Positions 12,501-22,440 are shown, counted from the stretch's first letter. The stretch: DNA of 64,000 nt from Sabellastarte sp. h YS-2021 (GCA_964017235.1 OZ024934.1:78830706-78894705), one strand, 5' to 3'. Made by a program: numbers and translations. Notes: a model not told the origin generated them from the sequence alone.

Positions 12501-15003
12501 TGTATTTTATAACCCCACTACACACCTTCCTAGTCTATTCTAGTCTTCTGTGCTGTCACCTTCTGTGTGCAATAAGTGTAAGATATTTGTGAAAAATAAG
12601 GAAAAAACTTCTGGAAACTCAAGCCGAGTCTGGATTAAATCATTTTTGAGGGGGACTGAGAAACATTGTGAAAGTACGACTAATATCAGATGTATTGTGT
12701 TTGAGTTTTGTGCATGGACAGACAGATTTTTGGATCAGCTCAAGTCTGTGTAAAAAATATTTCATCCAATTTTTAGATTAAATTTTGGAATAAGTTCAAT
12801 TCATGCACTTTGATTGATTAACTTTTGGATCAAGATAGATCAAAGATGGCTGACAAAATATATCATAGGATAGTAGTCTGACAAAGAAATCCAAATTTTG
12901 ATTATATAGATTAAACTCTGAGTCAGATGTGGTCAAAGGAAGCAGTACTTTGTTGCTCTAGCATTAATGGAATTCTTTCCCTGTATGAATACGCCAATAA
13001 CTGCACTCTCATTTCCTACGTTATCATATGGTCAGTGTGTGCATATAATGAAGGTGTGCTTCTGTATATATTGTTTGTTCCAGTTTGTGACAAGTTGTTC
13101 CAAGGCCCCACTGCTGGGGTTTGCACATCTTGAGCCCCCATTTTCCATCAGATGTGTGGAAGTCAGTGAGGACCAAGTAAGCCGAGTTTATACTTCTTAT
13201 TATATCAGCTGACAAAGTTGCTGACATATTTTCATGATCTTTCTGTATTGGGGTTTGTGTACACATCGTCAGCTTCTCTTCTGATATACAGAGATGTTGA
13301 TTCTTTTGTCTGATACCTAAGTTCATCTGGCTCTGAAATCTGGGCATGGTATCTGGATATATATGACTTTGTTAATGGTATTATTATACATTTAGCTTAT
13401 CCTCATCATATCTTTATTTTTTTGAGAAAGTGCAAAGTGGCTGAAATATAGTGTAGGGATTGAAATGCAATTTCAGTGTCGATATCAAACTCTAATTTGG
13501 CTTTGTATGTCGATTGATATTAAAACATTGTTTTAAACTGTAAAAGCAGTAATTTAAAAATGCATTATTTTGTACCTACCAATCCTTCAGTTATCAAAGA
13601 CTCTTTTCTTAACATATAAGATATATAAAATTGACTGTGACTTGAATACAAGCTGGCTATAAAAGCAATTATATATCATAAAAAATGACAGAATAAATCT
13701 TGTAATGTATGAGTATTTATGGTCAGACTACAGGGAATTGACAAGCTACTATACTATTTTAAACATGCTTCCTGGCAGGTGCTGGAAATGATATTGAAAC
13801 ACTATTAGTATCGGTATTGAAATTCAGAAAGGCACATTGATCCATATTGAAATGTTGATATTTGATCCCTTCACTACTGACATATTTTCATGATCTTTCT
13901 GCATTTGTGTTTGTGTATATACATGTACCGTCAAATTCTCTTCTAAAACTACAATATATACAGAGATATTGATTCTTTTGTCTGGTACCTTATTTCATAG
14001 CGAGATACCCTCACCATTTCAAACAGTAGCTATTTGTTGGAGCCATCCACCCCAATGGCCAACGCAGAGATGCAAATTTAAGGTTATATAACAACCCTAA
14101 ACAGGCCATTGAGTTACAGTAGTCCGTCCTCCTGTCAATTTGATCACATGACCACATTCTTTACGTTATTATTTTTGTTAGCCATCAACAGTAAGGATGT
14201 CTTTTGGAATTGAATTCAAGCTTTTCTTCAGTTTTTTTTCTGTTTTGTGTGTTCAGTTTGAATCACAGCAAATAATAATGAGTCTGTAGCTTCAAAAACA
14301 TTTAAAAAATCTTGTGCTTGTGTTCATTTTATGCACAGTTAGGATAATCACAAGTTTAATATATACAGGGATGTTGAGTGTTTTGTCTGATACCTTACTT
14401 CATCTGGCTCTGAAAACTGATCATGGCATCTTTACCTGTCTGACAATGTTTATCAGTCTTATTAATGTTCTGTACTGAATATTTTTTTTTCAATGGTAGC
14501 TTGCAGACTAAAACATACTTCATTGGAAATCCCTGATATTTACACACTCCCCTATATCCAAAAATCATCTACTGCAGGTGTGAAAGTTATTTTTATTAAA
14601 CAGTCAAAAACCATAGTAAATAATTTCATGTAAAATTGATAATTCAAAATTACTCAGTAGGTAAAGGGTAAAGTTGTTAGACGTTTCTTTAAAGTAGTAT
14701 TGGTATTCATCTATTGGAGATATCTGTTTGAGATACATAGTCCAAGGGTACACCATCCATGTTTATATTTACATTTATTTTATAAATCAAGGTTTTCTTA
14801 CCTATTTCCAGGACACTGGTGACACCCTAGGTAGTGTACTAAAGGGGTTCCTGAACATCCGTAAGAAGGATCCAGTCGGACGCCTGCCCACCTCGTCCAC
14901 ATGTTTCAACCTCCTTAAACTACCAAACTACCAGAAAAAACAGACTCTGAAGGAAAAGCTACGCTATGCCATCTCCAGCAACACTGGGTTTGAGTTGTCA
15001 TGA
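477..15003 (+). CDS. UBE3B: UBE3B-like HECT E3 ubiquitin ligase, 3' part (10 exons)
   Basis: Ten exons join in one continuous frame: 477-596, 2291-2368, 3359-3457, 4185-4292, 8416-8553, 9113-9237, 9727-9909, 11101-11212, 13084-13176 and 14812-15003. Together they give 415 codons plus a TGA stop. The product carries HECT hallmarks: GVIRVKFVN at the start, [69 protein letters not shown], and the C-lobe [10 protein letters not shown], whose Cys (14902-14904) accepts ubiquitin as a thioester. The C-terminus is NTGFELS. From family knowledge, HECT ligases pass ubiquitin from an E2 to this cysteine and then to substrate lysines. UBE3B is IQ-motif containing and linked to mitochondrial and metabolic regulation in vertebrates. 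The 5' exons, including any IQ motif, lie left of the window. UBE3C is the nearest alternative, but the motif wording fits UBE3B better. Confidence 0.93.
558..860 (+). repeat. Imperfect tandem duplication of an exon end and splice donor
   Basis: A unit starting CCCACCCTCATC at 558 runs through exon bases, the GTGGAG|GTCTGTTACC donor and TATATTACTG. It recurs at 652 and 734 and partly at 821, with spacing 94, 82 and 87 bases. The first unit contains real coding sequence and the later ones lie in the intron. Confidence 0.8.
868..1745 (+). repeat. Dispersed tandem-structured repeat, short copy
   Basis: The head CCCAGATGAAAGTCAGGGAT is followed by about two ~350-bp units with shared phrases such as GTGCCAAAAA, TTTTTCACATATTT, GAAATGGTAAGTCTGAC and GTGTTAGATAT. 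The larger copy at 4986-7010 shares head and units. No coding sense was seen; short ORFs here are chance. Confidence 0.75.
2060..2245. repeat. Dispersed repeat shared with 8045-8140
   Basis: The segment with GATGGCCTGTCTGGAGATAT and GTTGAGTCAGC resembles GATGACCTGTCTGGGGATAT and CCGAGTTGGCCCAATCTAG near 8091-8140. It is an unclassified interspersed repeat in an intron. Confidence 0.5.
2291..2368 (+). CDS. UBE3B: UBE3B exon, 26 codons; ends at a GC donor
   Basis: The acceptor is TTTTCAACAG before 2291. The exon encodes [20 protein letters not shown] followed by KFVNEQ. It must end at 2368 for the next exon to read on as [11 protein letters not shown]. The downstream bases are GCAAGT, so this is a GC donor inside an otherwise perfect CAG|GCAAGT consensus. 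Confidence 0.88.
2369..3358 (+). other. GC-AG intron of UBE3B
   Basis: The intron begins GCAAGT and ends TTGTTAG. It is AT-rich and holds loose repetition of CAAACTCAAATATAATCCCT around 2800-2990. No gene was seen in it. Confidence 0.8.
3359..3457 (+). CDS. UBE3B: UBE3B HECT exon, 33 codons
   Basis: The acceptor is TTTTGTTAG and the donor is AAG|GTATGT. It encodes [19 protein letters not shown] and continues to NLFK, the HECT N-lobe start, which is conserved across UBE3B and UBE3C. Confidence 0.92.
3458..4184 (+). other. UBE3B intron, nothing recognised
   Basis: AT-rich intron sequence. Near its 3' end GTTGCTATGGTTACA-like words repeat three times (4130-4184) just before the acceptor. No gene or mobile element was recognised. 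Confidence 0.6.
4185..4292 (+). CDS. UBE3B: UBE3B HECT exon, 36 codons
   Basis: The acceptor is ATGGTTACAG and the donor is GAG|GTATAT. It encodes [19 protein letters not shown] then [17 protein letters not shown], the HECT N-lobe motif. Confidence 0.92.
4986..7010 (+). repeat. Intronic tandem array of ~350-bp units with hairpin head
   Basis: The head ATCCCC-AGACGAAAGTC-GGGGAT is a small palindrome, followed by a GCC triplet run (about 5031-5050). About five units follow. The phrase TGTGCC(A/G)AAAAT recurs at about 5286, 5655, 6007, 6357 and 6707, giving a period of 347-369. The apparent minus-strand ORFs at 5870-6145 and 6559-6888 are the same piece of two units. Same family as 868-1745. 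Confidence 0.85.
7011..8415 (+). other. UBE3B intron remainder
   Basis: AT-rich sequence with a C-rich stretch (7440-7495) and a G/A-rich stretch (7590-7640), plus the dispersed repeat at 8045-8140. No gene was seen. Confidence 0.6.
8416..8553 (+). CDS. UBE3B: UBE3B HECT exon, 46 codons
   Basis: The acceptor is TACTTTCAG and the donor is AAG|GTTAGA. It encodes [19 protein letters not shown] and [17 protein letters not shown], the N-lobe region that includes the E2-binding subdomain. Confidence 0.92.
9113..9237 (+). CDS. UBE3B: UBE3B HECT exon, 41 codons plus 2 nt
   Basis: The acceptor is TTGTTTTGTTAG and the donor is AA|GTACGC. It encodes [19 protein letters not shown] and [16 protein letters not shown]. 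The split AAA codon is completed by the next exon. Confidence 0.9.
9727..9909 (+). CDS. UBE3B: UBE3B HECT exon, 60 full codons with split codons at both ends
   Basis: The acceptor is TTTCCATAG and the donor is CAG|GTTTGT. It encodes [19 protein letters not shown], then [19 protein letters not shown] and [15 protein letters not shown], the classic HECT stretch before the C-lobe hinge. Confidence 0.93.
10514..10650. repeat. Fold-back element, ~57-60-bp imperfect arms
   Basis: The left arm at 10514-10570 pairs with the right arm at 10591-10650 around a 20-base loop. Paired words include ATGACATATACAGAAAAAA with TTTTTTCTGTCTATGTCA, and GAAGATAACAATAT with GTATTGTTAATCTTC. It lies in the intron between 9909 and 11101. 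Confidence 0.7.
10655..11027. mobile_element. Candidate MITE with TTATCCACCAT ends
   Basis: TTATTATCCACCATT at the left is mirrored by ATGGTGGATAATGAA at the right, about 370 bases apart. The interior lacks an ORF. The terminal match is only about 11-13 bases, so the boundaries and class are tentative. Confidence 0.4.
11101..11212 (+). CDS. UBE3B: UBE3B HECT exon, 37 codons plus 1 nt
   Basis: The acceptor is CATATTTCAG and the donor is CGG|GTATGT. It encodes [20 protein letters not shown] through ERSLFLR. The YYGGFH motif marks the N-lobe to C-lobe transition. Confidence 0.93.
11271..11415. repeat. Two-layer fold-back element
   Basis: The outer arms ATAGGAATAAAAGACATATT...GTGCTTTATGAT and ATCATAAAGCATGAGAATTT...TTATTCCTAT pair. 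Inside them GATCGGCTGAATATTAAAGC pairs with GCTTTAATACAGCAGATCG, and AGCCCGAAGGGCT forms the tip. The whole would fold into one long stem in intron DNA. Confidence 0.75.
11416..13083 (+). other. UBE3B intron, no recognised gene
   Basis: Local ORFs near 11612-12494 on both strands overlap each other and show no family motif, so they look like chance. Around 12727-12910 the word TTTTGGATCAAG and relatives recur loosely. Confidence 0.5.
13084..13176 (+). CDS. UBE3B: UBE3B HECT C-lobe exon, 31 codons
   Basis: The acceptor is TTTGTTCCAG and the donor is CAA|GTAAGC. It encodes [20 protein letters not shown] through VEVSEDQ. Confidence 0.93.
13215..14460 (+). repeat. Triplicated intronic segment
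   Basis: Words such as TGACATATTTTCATGATCTT, ACAGAGATGTTGATTCTTTT, GTCTGATACCT and TTCATCTGGCTCTGAAA occur at about 13215-13370 and 13878-14000. The later words occur a third time at 14360-14445. All copies are in the same orientation in the last intron. Confidence 0.7.
14812..15003 (+). CDS. UBE3B: UBE3B terminal coding exon with catalytic Cys and stop
   Basis: The acceptor is CCTATTTCCAG. It encodes [19 protein letters not shown], then [18 protein letters not shown] and a C-terminal [12 protein letters not shown] followed by TGA. The thioester Cys codon is at 14902-14904. The acidic or aromatic tail near the C-terminus is needed for catalysis in the HECT family. Confidence 0.94.
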   Translation, partial: DTGDTLGSVLKGFLNIRKKDPVGRLPTSSTCFNLLKLPNYQKKQTLKEKLRYAISSNTGFELS

Positions 15004-15087
15004 CAACAAGAATTCATGCACCCTGTGATTGTAGTTACTTACCTGTTCGAATATTACAGTTTGACCTCATTTCGAAAAGTAGAACAC

Positions 15088-15301
15088 GAGAGGCCATGGT
15101 GGCTTCCCACCTCTGAGATCAGATTTTGAATCCCGGCCTGACCTCAAGTGGGAAAGCTGGTAGTTGCTTGCTGTTGGTCGGCAGTTTACAGTACAGAACC
15201 TTGACCAACTTTTTGCACTAGTTTGCTTTGCCCTTCCAACTACCCTGTCATGTATGACCTTTACACTGTTTGAAAGCAACATAAAACAATAAATAAATAA
15301 A
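15088..15301 (+). mobile_element. tRNA-derived SINE in the 3' UTR/flank of UBE3B
   Basis: The head GGCCATGGTGGCTTCCCACC resembles an A-box region, and TTTTGAATCCCGGCC resembles a B box. The body word GGGAAAGCTGGTAGTTGC also occurs, reversed, in copies at 35850 and 55946. The tail is an AATAAATAAATAAA run. Possible imperfect target duplications are AAAAGTAGAAC before and AAAAGTTGTAC after. Confidence 0.7.
15289..15294 (+). terminator. Possible polyadenylation signal within the SINE tail
   Basis: AATAAA lies 286 bases after the UBE3B stop. Further AATAAA words occur at 16179-16191, 20274 and 20393. The sequence alone does not decide which one is used. Confidence 0.3.
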
Positions 15302-17897
15302 AGTTGTACCTGGCAGAGCATGTCCCAAAGTGTACATGGTTAGGCTTTTCATATCTTTGGGACAAAACAAATTGAATTGGTTGGATTTAGAAGCAACTTC
15401 AGGTTTTGAATTACCTATTAGTAATATTTTATGTGTCAAAAATATTCGAGACACTAAGGTTGCCTAGAGGTAATATTTGTTTCTGGAACAGGTTTCTTGT
15501 GACAGTCATCAACTGACCCAGAGACTGATATGCACATCTTGTGTCTGTCATGAATGTGTATATAAGAATTACACATATTTGACAATATATTGATAATTAT
15601 TGATAGATGCATTTCTTGGCCTGCAAATGCAGATTTTGCAGACTGTGGCTATAAGATGTATGGAAAATGCATTTTCAGTTTGGGCATGTGGGAGATGTTA
15701 GAAGCTGAAATTTAAACTCTGTTTATGAGTATTTAAGTACATTTTACAACCATAAAAAGAAGGCCTTGTCCTCAGACATTCATGACATCCCCAAAATATG
15801 AAACAGCAAGAAGAGACTGGATGATTTACCTGAAACTCTTACAGAAATCACATGCAATGATAAGGCTAGCCCAACCTTCTGAAAGTAGGGACACGTTGGT
15901 ACTGAATTTTTATGTCAGAATCATGCAAAGTACAAAACTATTCTGATTCTGGAATACAAAGGCACTTGTGTTAAAGTAAAAAAAAAAAAAAAAAAAAAAG
16001 GCCTGTTCGCAAGAAGTGAAGTTACTGAAAACAAAACATGCTGTTTAAAATCCCTTAAAAATATCCAAAAGGATTCTGCAAAGAAATATTTTAGAAGTTT
16101 TTAACTTCTTGAGATAATTGGTTTGTTTCTGACTTTTTAACGTGTGCCACCCTTTTATGTGCTGACAATCAATTTTATAATAAAAAATAAATTATTTATT
16201 TTGCACAAAATTGATGAACATCCTTTAATGTGCTGGAAACCGAAAGGCATAGTCATTAATCATGCAAAGTTGTAACCCGGCAAGCACCACCCAGGGGAGG
16301 GCAACTATGGTGGTGGGTAAACTAGTGCAAACAGGTAAGCCTTAAGGTGACTTCTAAACTTGAAATGGTCTCTTTGATACTTCAGTAACATGGTCTTGAT
16401 ACCAGGATACTGCTGTTACCCATCTTTCAAAGTTAAATAAAGGACTGTTGTGCTTATCAGAAGTACTATGAACTAATGGATCTGGATTGTAGGAATAATA
16501 TCCTTAAAACTTTGGTGTGAACAGAATTTTAATCATAACTTGAGGCTATAAACAATGGGAGGTGAAGCTTGGGTGGTTTGTTTCTGAGAATCAGAGTATT
16601 GTTTCTATTCTAACATGAAAAAAAATATTTTAAGTTATTAATACTATTATTTATAATATTCTAACATGAAAGATCTGGGCTGTTTCATGCATTACACTTT
16701 GTGTGTGGGGGAATTATTATCGAAACAGCCAATTTGTACAAGAGGAATTTTACAATTCAGATTTCACCAACACAATCATGTTAAGTTAAAATATATCAGG
16801 TCTGTCTTTTTTGCAGTTTTGTCAGAACAATAAGTAAACAAACGGTGTGGCAAAGTCAGACAAACAGGGTATATACAACAGAAACTCCATTATGTGATGT
16901 TCTGTTATTCAAATGGTCAAGAAAGTCAATCAAACTACCACAAATGGGTATACATCCTATTTACTACAATAGCAACAACCAAACTAATGGGGTATAGGTG
17001 TGAAACATCATGGTGTGACCTTGATTTGACCTTTAACCATGCTGTAGTGACCTTGATCTTTAAAATCTTGTTTGAGTTATATTTTTGAAACTCTGAATGT
17101 ATTACTTCTGTACCTCAGTATAACTTACATGATTTTTTCTTTGTATAAAAAAAGTGTCTCTAATGCTATTTCCCCAGGCAGTGGGGTACGGGCATATCTG
17201 ATCCTATTTTATGACATTACTTCCTCTCTCCCAAATTCCCATGTTAGTTTATATTAAACCGCCAATTGTAAATTGTTGATTCTTCTGTTATCCACAAATC
17301 TTGCTCCCCTAACATGACTAGGTAATAGAGATTATGTTGTATTCTATTGTTATGTAGTTATAACTAGTTTGCTCCCGTGATTGATGTGATGGGCAGCTTT
17401 ATTTTGTCGCTTTATTTAAATTTTGTAATGTTACCTTGGCTATGTAATGACAGTCATATCCCATCAAATAATATTCTGTGGAGTTAGTGAGTGGATAAAT
17501 AAGTGGGACACACTATGTTGTGTCTTTTCTAGTCATTCTGGCATGTTTTAAATTGGTAGCATTTATATTAACTAAATTCCGGTGATTTCCGTAGGCTTTT
17601 ATTAGTTTCTTATGGAAGAAATTTCAGTATACAGTGGATTTGGTCTAAGTTGATGTCAAAATGTCAACCATTTACTTCTACTTTGGCAACATTTAGTTAA
17701 GCCACTTTAAAAATGTATAAAGTACTATAGATATTATAATAATGCAATTCAACTCTCTTGCAAAAATCCAGACTTGTGTAACCACTCTGCTGGGTAATCT
17801 ATTAGTTTGGTCTTTAGATATAATGACACCATCGTGAGAAATCATGTATAGTGTAACACATAGGTGCTATTTTGTCACCTCGTTAACTGATTTAGAT
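15302..17897. other. 3' UTR or intergenic DNA, no gene recognised
   Basis: AT-rich. It contains a poly(A) run of about 24 at 15976-15999, possibly the tail of a retroelement or processed transcript, and AATAAA words at 16179-16191. No coding region was supported. Confidence 0.5.
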
Positions 17898-18165
17898 ACT
17901 ACTGTAGGTTCTACTATAGGTTCTATAGGTTCTACTATAAGTTCTACATATATCTTATTACTTTTGAAAAGAAACAACTTGTAGATCAACTGTAGGTTCT
18001 ATAGGTTCTACTATAGGTTCTATAGGTTCTACTATAAGTTCTACATATATCTTATTTCCTTTGAAAAGAAACAACTTGTAGATCAACTGTAGGTTCTATA
18101 AGTTCTACTATAGGTTCTATATATATCTTATTACCTTTGTAAAGAAACTGCTTGTACATCAAATT
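17898..18165. repeat. Minisatellite with higher-order structure
   Basis: The short unit GGTTCTA(C/T)(A/T)ATA repeats many times. It sits inside a larger unit that also holds CATATATCTTATT and GAAAAGAAACAACTTGTAGAT. The larger unit recurs at spacings of 97 and then 76 bases. Confidence 0.85.
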
Positions 18166-18394
18166 AGTTATCCTTGTGTTTTGCACTGATAATTGTAGGG
18201 ACCTGGAACCCACTTCTATTTATGGCAGTATTTGACTTATGAAAAATCTACTGTATATAGAAAAGGTATTGACCTGTGTAGTGAATGGAATTTTTACAAT
18301 TAATTGTGCCTGTTAAATGGTACTCTAGTACTGGTTACAGACTAGAGTAATGAATTATTTGGAATACAGAAAAAACTAGAAAGGAATCGTAGAC

Positions 18395-18775
18395 TACAGA
18401 CCTCCACCAGGGTGGGCGTGTTTTTGAAAATTTGGCAATTTTTTTTGTGTCAAGAATATGATTGGAATCTTCCCAAAATGTAATCACTTCTTCCTTTAGG
18501 CCAGGCTCTGCCCACATGAAAAATTTTATGAACATCCATTCGATTACTTTGGAGAAATGTTAACTAAAGAGTCAAAGTCATTGAAAACGGGACCTTTGAA
18601 AATGTGGGATTCTTTTTTTTCTTTTTGTCTAGAATATGATCAGGATCTTTCCCAAAATGTAATCCGTTCTTCCTGTGGTGAAGCCCTGCCCACATAAAAA
18701 ATTTCAGAAATATATATTTATTACACAGACAGCAGACACACATATACCCCAAAACATAACCTGGTGGAGGTTATC
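18395..18775. repeat. Dispersed repeat with internal duplication
   Basis: GTCAAGAATATGATTGGAAT...TTCTTCC...GCCCACATGAAAAATTTT recurs as GTCTAGAATATGATCAGGAT...TTCTTCC...GCCCACATAAAAAATTT about 180 bases later. The block is bounded by CCTCCACCAGGG and CCTGGTGGAGG, an inverted end pair. Related in style to the blocks at 41783 and 58365. Confidence 0.6.
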
Positions 18776-19612
18776 GGTACTTTTATATTTATTAATGAGT
18801 AGCATAGTAGATTATTTTGAGTTCAGAAATCAGTAATTTGAAATTTACAGACCACAAGGAATTGTCGGTGAATAAGTTGTCCAGCTACTTTTTCCATGGA
18901 GGTTATTGTTTGCAAATTTTAGATCTTGAGCTTAAATCAGTACTCATTTACCCAACATAGATTTTTTGTGTAAGGTATTATATGAGGACTGAAAGGCTTT
19001 TTACCAGAATTTGGGGCTGACAAAAGTGTATTTTATCAGACAGAAAGATCCCTGCCCATCAGCCGGTTTCATATTGATTCCATGTATGTCATATTTGGTG
19101 GAATAAGAAATACACAGACTTGGAGCAAGTCTAACCCAACAGGGCTGTTATTTTGGACTTATTCTTAAGTTCTAGCCATGCAAGCAAACCATTAAAAAGT
19201 TTCCAAGAAATGTCAGCTGACACCGTGCCCAGAGGGTATTCTATTATTGTTATTACTTAATGTTAACGGCTGGCTGGAGATGGGTATTGTGGTGAAATTC
19301 CGATTTCCTAACCTGTACTGTTGTTATGTTTATGGATAGTGATAGATTTATTTATTGTAGTGCATGTCTAGTACATGTAACCTCTTGTATTACTCATGAA
19401 TATTATGTTGAATCTGTCGGACAGTGTTGTTTTTGTCTGTGATAAAAGCAGAGTGAGGAATCTAAATTTTTGCCATGTTATAGAAAAAAGTCTGTTTTCT
19501 TATGATTGGGAATGGTGTCTCATCATTTTAACACATGTACTTTGATTTCAGTCATATTTCAGACAATCTAAGTTGAGTGTGGTGTTTAATAGCTTAAAAT
19601 AGCAAGCATAGG
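18776..19612. other. Intergenic, nothing recognised
   Basis: AT-rich sequence. The word AAATGTCAGCTGACACCGTG near 19209 also occurs almost unchanged near 3255, which suggests one more interspersed repeat. No gene was seen. Confidence 0.5.
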
Positions 19613-20030
19613 AAATATAAAAAATGTTGAAATCTTTATTTTGATCAGAGTGTCACATCAATTCACGTTTCTCCAAATTCATATAAGAGTGAACATTTTA
19701 TGTAAGTCTAGAAATGATGAATATATAGTGGAAGGAATGATGATCAGTTTATACTGTTATAAAAATTTGACATGATTGATTTCTACAAATGTGTTGAACA
19801 TTTGGCATATGATTGATTTTTTAAATATAAAAAATGTTGAAATCTTTATTTTGATCAGAGTGTCACATCAATTCACGTTTCTCCAAATTCATATAAGAGT
19901 GAACATTTTATGTAAGTCTAGAAATGATGAATATATAGTTGAAGGAATGATGATCAGTTTATACTGTTATAAAAATTTGACATGATTGATTTCTACAAAT
20001 GTGTTGAACATTTGGCATATGATTGATTTT
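19613..20030. repeat. Recent 210-bp tandem duplication
   Basis: Units at 19613-19822 and 19823-20030 are nearly identical. The only difference noticed is ATAGTGGAAGG versus ATAGTTGAAGG. The ORF across it is a consequence of the duplication. Confidence 0.9.
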
Positions 20031-20528
20031 GTTTTATGATTGTTTTGTTGGATATGTTTTGAGCATTTGACAAATGATTGATTTTCAGACATGTGGTAAA
20101 TGTTTAGATTCCTGACTTTTGTGTTCTTGTTACTTTGTTGCATCATGTTTAAGTGCAAGCAAAGAATGTGTTATGGGAGTAAATATAATTCAGTGTACAC
20201 TATGCCTTAATATGTAATCACAAGTATAATTTGTGTGTTGTAGGATTAGTATTTATAACACAGCATTTCATCAAATAAAAACTATTGTTTCTATGTGTCC
20301 AGATATTTGTATACACAGACAAACTTGTAAAGCAATTTAATTTCATTTAAGTATTATTATCGTCATGTTATTTTGTGTAGTACCTATCATACAATAAAGA
20401 CACAATAATCTGAAATTGCTTTCATTAGCACATGGTTATTTTTTCTCATCCCTTCATTAACTATGTGATATGACCAGCATAATTTAATGAAAGCGATGTT
20501 ATTCCCAAATCATTGAATCATTTGGATG
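20031..20528. other. Intergenic, AATAAA words only
   Basis: AT-rich, with AATAAA at 20274 and 20393, both followed by TG-rich sequence. They could mark a distal transcript end on the + strand. No gene was seen. Confidence 0.4.
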
Positions 20529-20548
20529 TCATTTACAGTTCTATAGTA

Positions 20549-21123
20549 TAGTGGATGATCGTAAAGTCGATCACCTAAGGGAGACTTATAAAGAGCAATT
20601 GTTCTCACTTAATAAAATTAAAATCAACCTCAAAATATTAAGGTATATTGAAAAATACAACTTCATAAAGCAAATAAACTAACAAACTGTTGCAAGACTT
20701 CAAAGATTTTTCTTCAACAGAAAGTTCAGACCTGGGTTTGAAAATGCAGAAAAAAAGACTTTCACATGTAGGATTGATCATTAGGTCGATCACCTAGTAC
20801 CATCACTTTCATTGGGATCAAGAAGATGAAAAATTTGTTACAAGATGATCAATTATATCTACTGAACAAAAATTTGTACACAGATTTTATATTAGTTGTA
20901 TTATAATACACCAGACGGTTTATTTCTGTATTGAGGTAATATTTTAAGGTTTATTTGAGAAAATATAGAAATATATCTGCTTGGAACACATTGCAGGAGT
21001 ATTTTTGTAGAATATATTTAAGAATAGGGTATTTGTTTATTTGCAAATTCAAATGAAGTTTCCTATGAGCGGTAAAGCTGCCAATGCTGTCCGATCGACT
21101 TAATGAGCATATCGACATAACGA
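20549..21123. mobile_element. 575-bp insertion flanked by 20-bp perfect direct repeats
   Basis: The 20 bases TCATTTACAGTTCTATAGTA occur at 20529-20548 and again at 21124-21143, as a target-site duplication would. Near the left end is GATCGTAAAGTCGATCACC and near the right end GATCGACTTAATGAGC. The word AGGTCGATCACCTAG is also inside. No ORF or poly(A) tail was seen, so the class is unknown. Confidence 0.65.
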
Positions 21124-21143
21124 TCATTTACAGTTCTATAGTA

Positions 21144-21454
21144 CATGAAAACAGACCTACCAATTCACCCTAAACTGAAGATATATAGTTTCCTACACTA
21201 AAAAAAGAGTTATGATTTTCTAAAAGAAATTCAACAGTTAAATTTTTTTTCCAAAATTCCTCAAATTCCACCTTGAAGTTCACCCTGATCATCAAAAATG
21301 CAAAAAAATAGTTGCTTTCTACACAGTATTTGGATTAAACTTATTATGAGTACTATTATGAGTCTACTTTAGAATTCTAAACAAAAAATTAGGTACCTTC
21401 AGTTGGTAGCCCAGTAGTTTTCAAGTTTGGCATATGGTCACATGGCTCTCACCT
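21144..21454. other. Intergenic, nothing recognised
   Basis: AT-rich sequence between the duplicated-flank insertion and the LINE remnant. Confidence 0.5.
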
Positions 21455-22440
21455 TTTCTAATTCTAACTGGACTTTTATAGTGCTTAATCTTCCCTTGAC
21501 AAAGGGGACTCTAAGGGCGCAACAGCATCAAGACAGCACCAATTTCAGATCCAGGGACAAAAAAGAGGTTGAGCACCACAGAGAACGCCAGGGGATGATA
21601 AAGACTAAGGTGGGTATGCATTGGTGTACAGGTGGGCTTTAAGCTGCTTCCTGAAAGAGGCTTAGAAGGGGGATGCACAAATGTCACCAGGAAGAGCATT
21701 CCAAGCATTGGGAGCATCAAAAGCAAAGCTATAACCAAATTCTTGAACAGACTTATGAGTAGGATAGAACCATGGAACAACAAAAAAATTACCACCATAA
21801 TTTGTACCTGGTACTGTAAGAACTACTGTAAGAAGATAGATATGGAGCGAAATACTTCGAAGAACCAGTGTGAAGAAACTTGTACACAAGTGTGGATGTT
21901 TTAAACAGAGGACGATATTCAACAGGAAGCCAGTGCAGTTTCTTAAGAAGAGGAATTATACTGGTGTATCTACTGGTGTTTGATACAATTCTAGCTGCAT
22001 TATTTTGGATACATTGTAAGTTACATAGATTGAACTTGGAGAGACTCCATGTATAATGTATTACATGTATAATAATCCAGCTGACTACTGACAAGAGCAT
22101 TGGCCAAAAGTATAAAAGCATCATAAGTAAGAAACCACCTGGCTGACATGTCTGAAGTCTTAGTCATGGAGTTGCACAAAACAACTTTTGTAGACACTCC
22201 GCGTCAGAGTCGAACCATACACCCAAATTCCTGACTGACTCAGCCTGGCAGAGAGAACTTCTCAAGATATCAATTGGGGAAACATGCTTCAAACTTGTCC
22301 CTCTGTCATTTTGAACCATTTAAACTGAGTCTTGTCAGGATTCAAGCTGAGTTTGCTAGTTGACATCCACTCTTTTATATCATCAAGGCAACTATTTGAA
22401 GGCAGATGAAATCATCTGGGATAAGCGGGTTTGAATCCAG
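21455..22440 (-). pseudogene. CR1/L2-like LINE, 3' part of the reverse transcriptase ORF, decayed
   Basis: Read on the minus strand, pieces in shifting frames give KLSLNPDKTQ and VRNLGVWFDS from the RT end, then NNAARIVSNTSRYTSI, LLKKLHWLPVEYR and FGYSFAFDAPNAWNALP. These are typical of the C-terminal region of CR1/L2-type LINEs. Frameshifts and stops break the frame, and only the last third of an element remains. The 3' end carries the family tail with the reverse of GCGCAACA and AAGCACTATAAAAGTCC. Confidence 0.75.

Noticed and set aside
15976..15999. Poly(A) run as the true mRNA 3' end of UBE3B
   Set aside because: It has no well-placed AATAAA upstream. A genomic A-run is more likely a retroelement tail.
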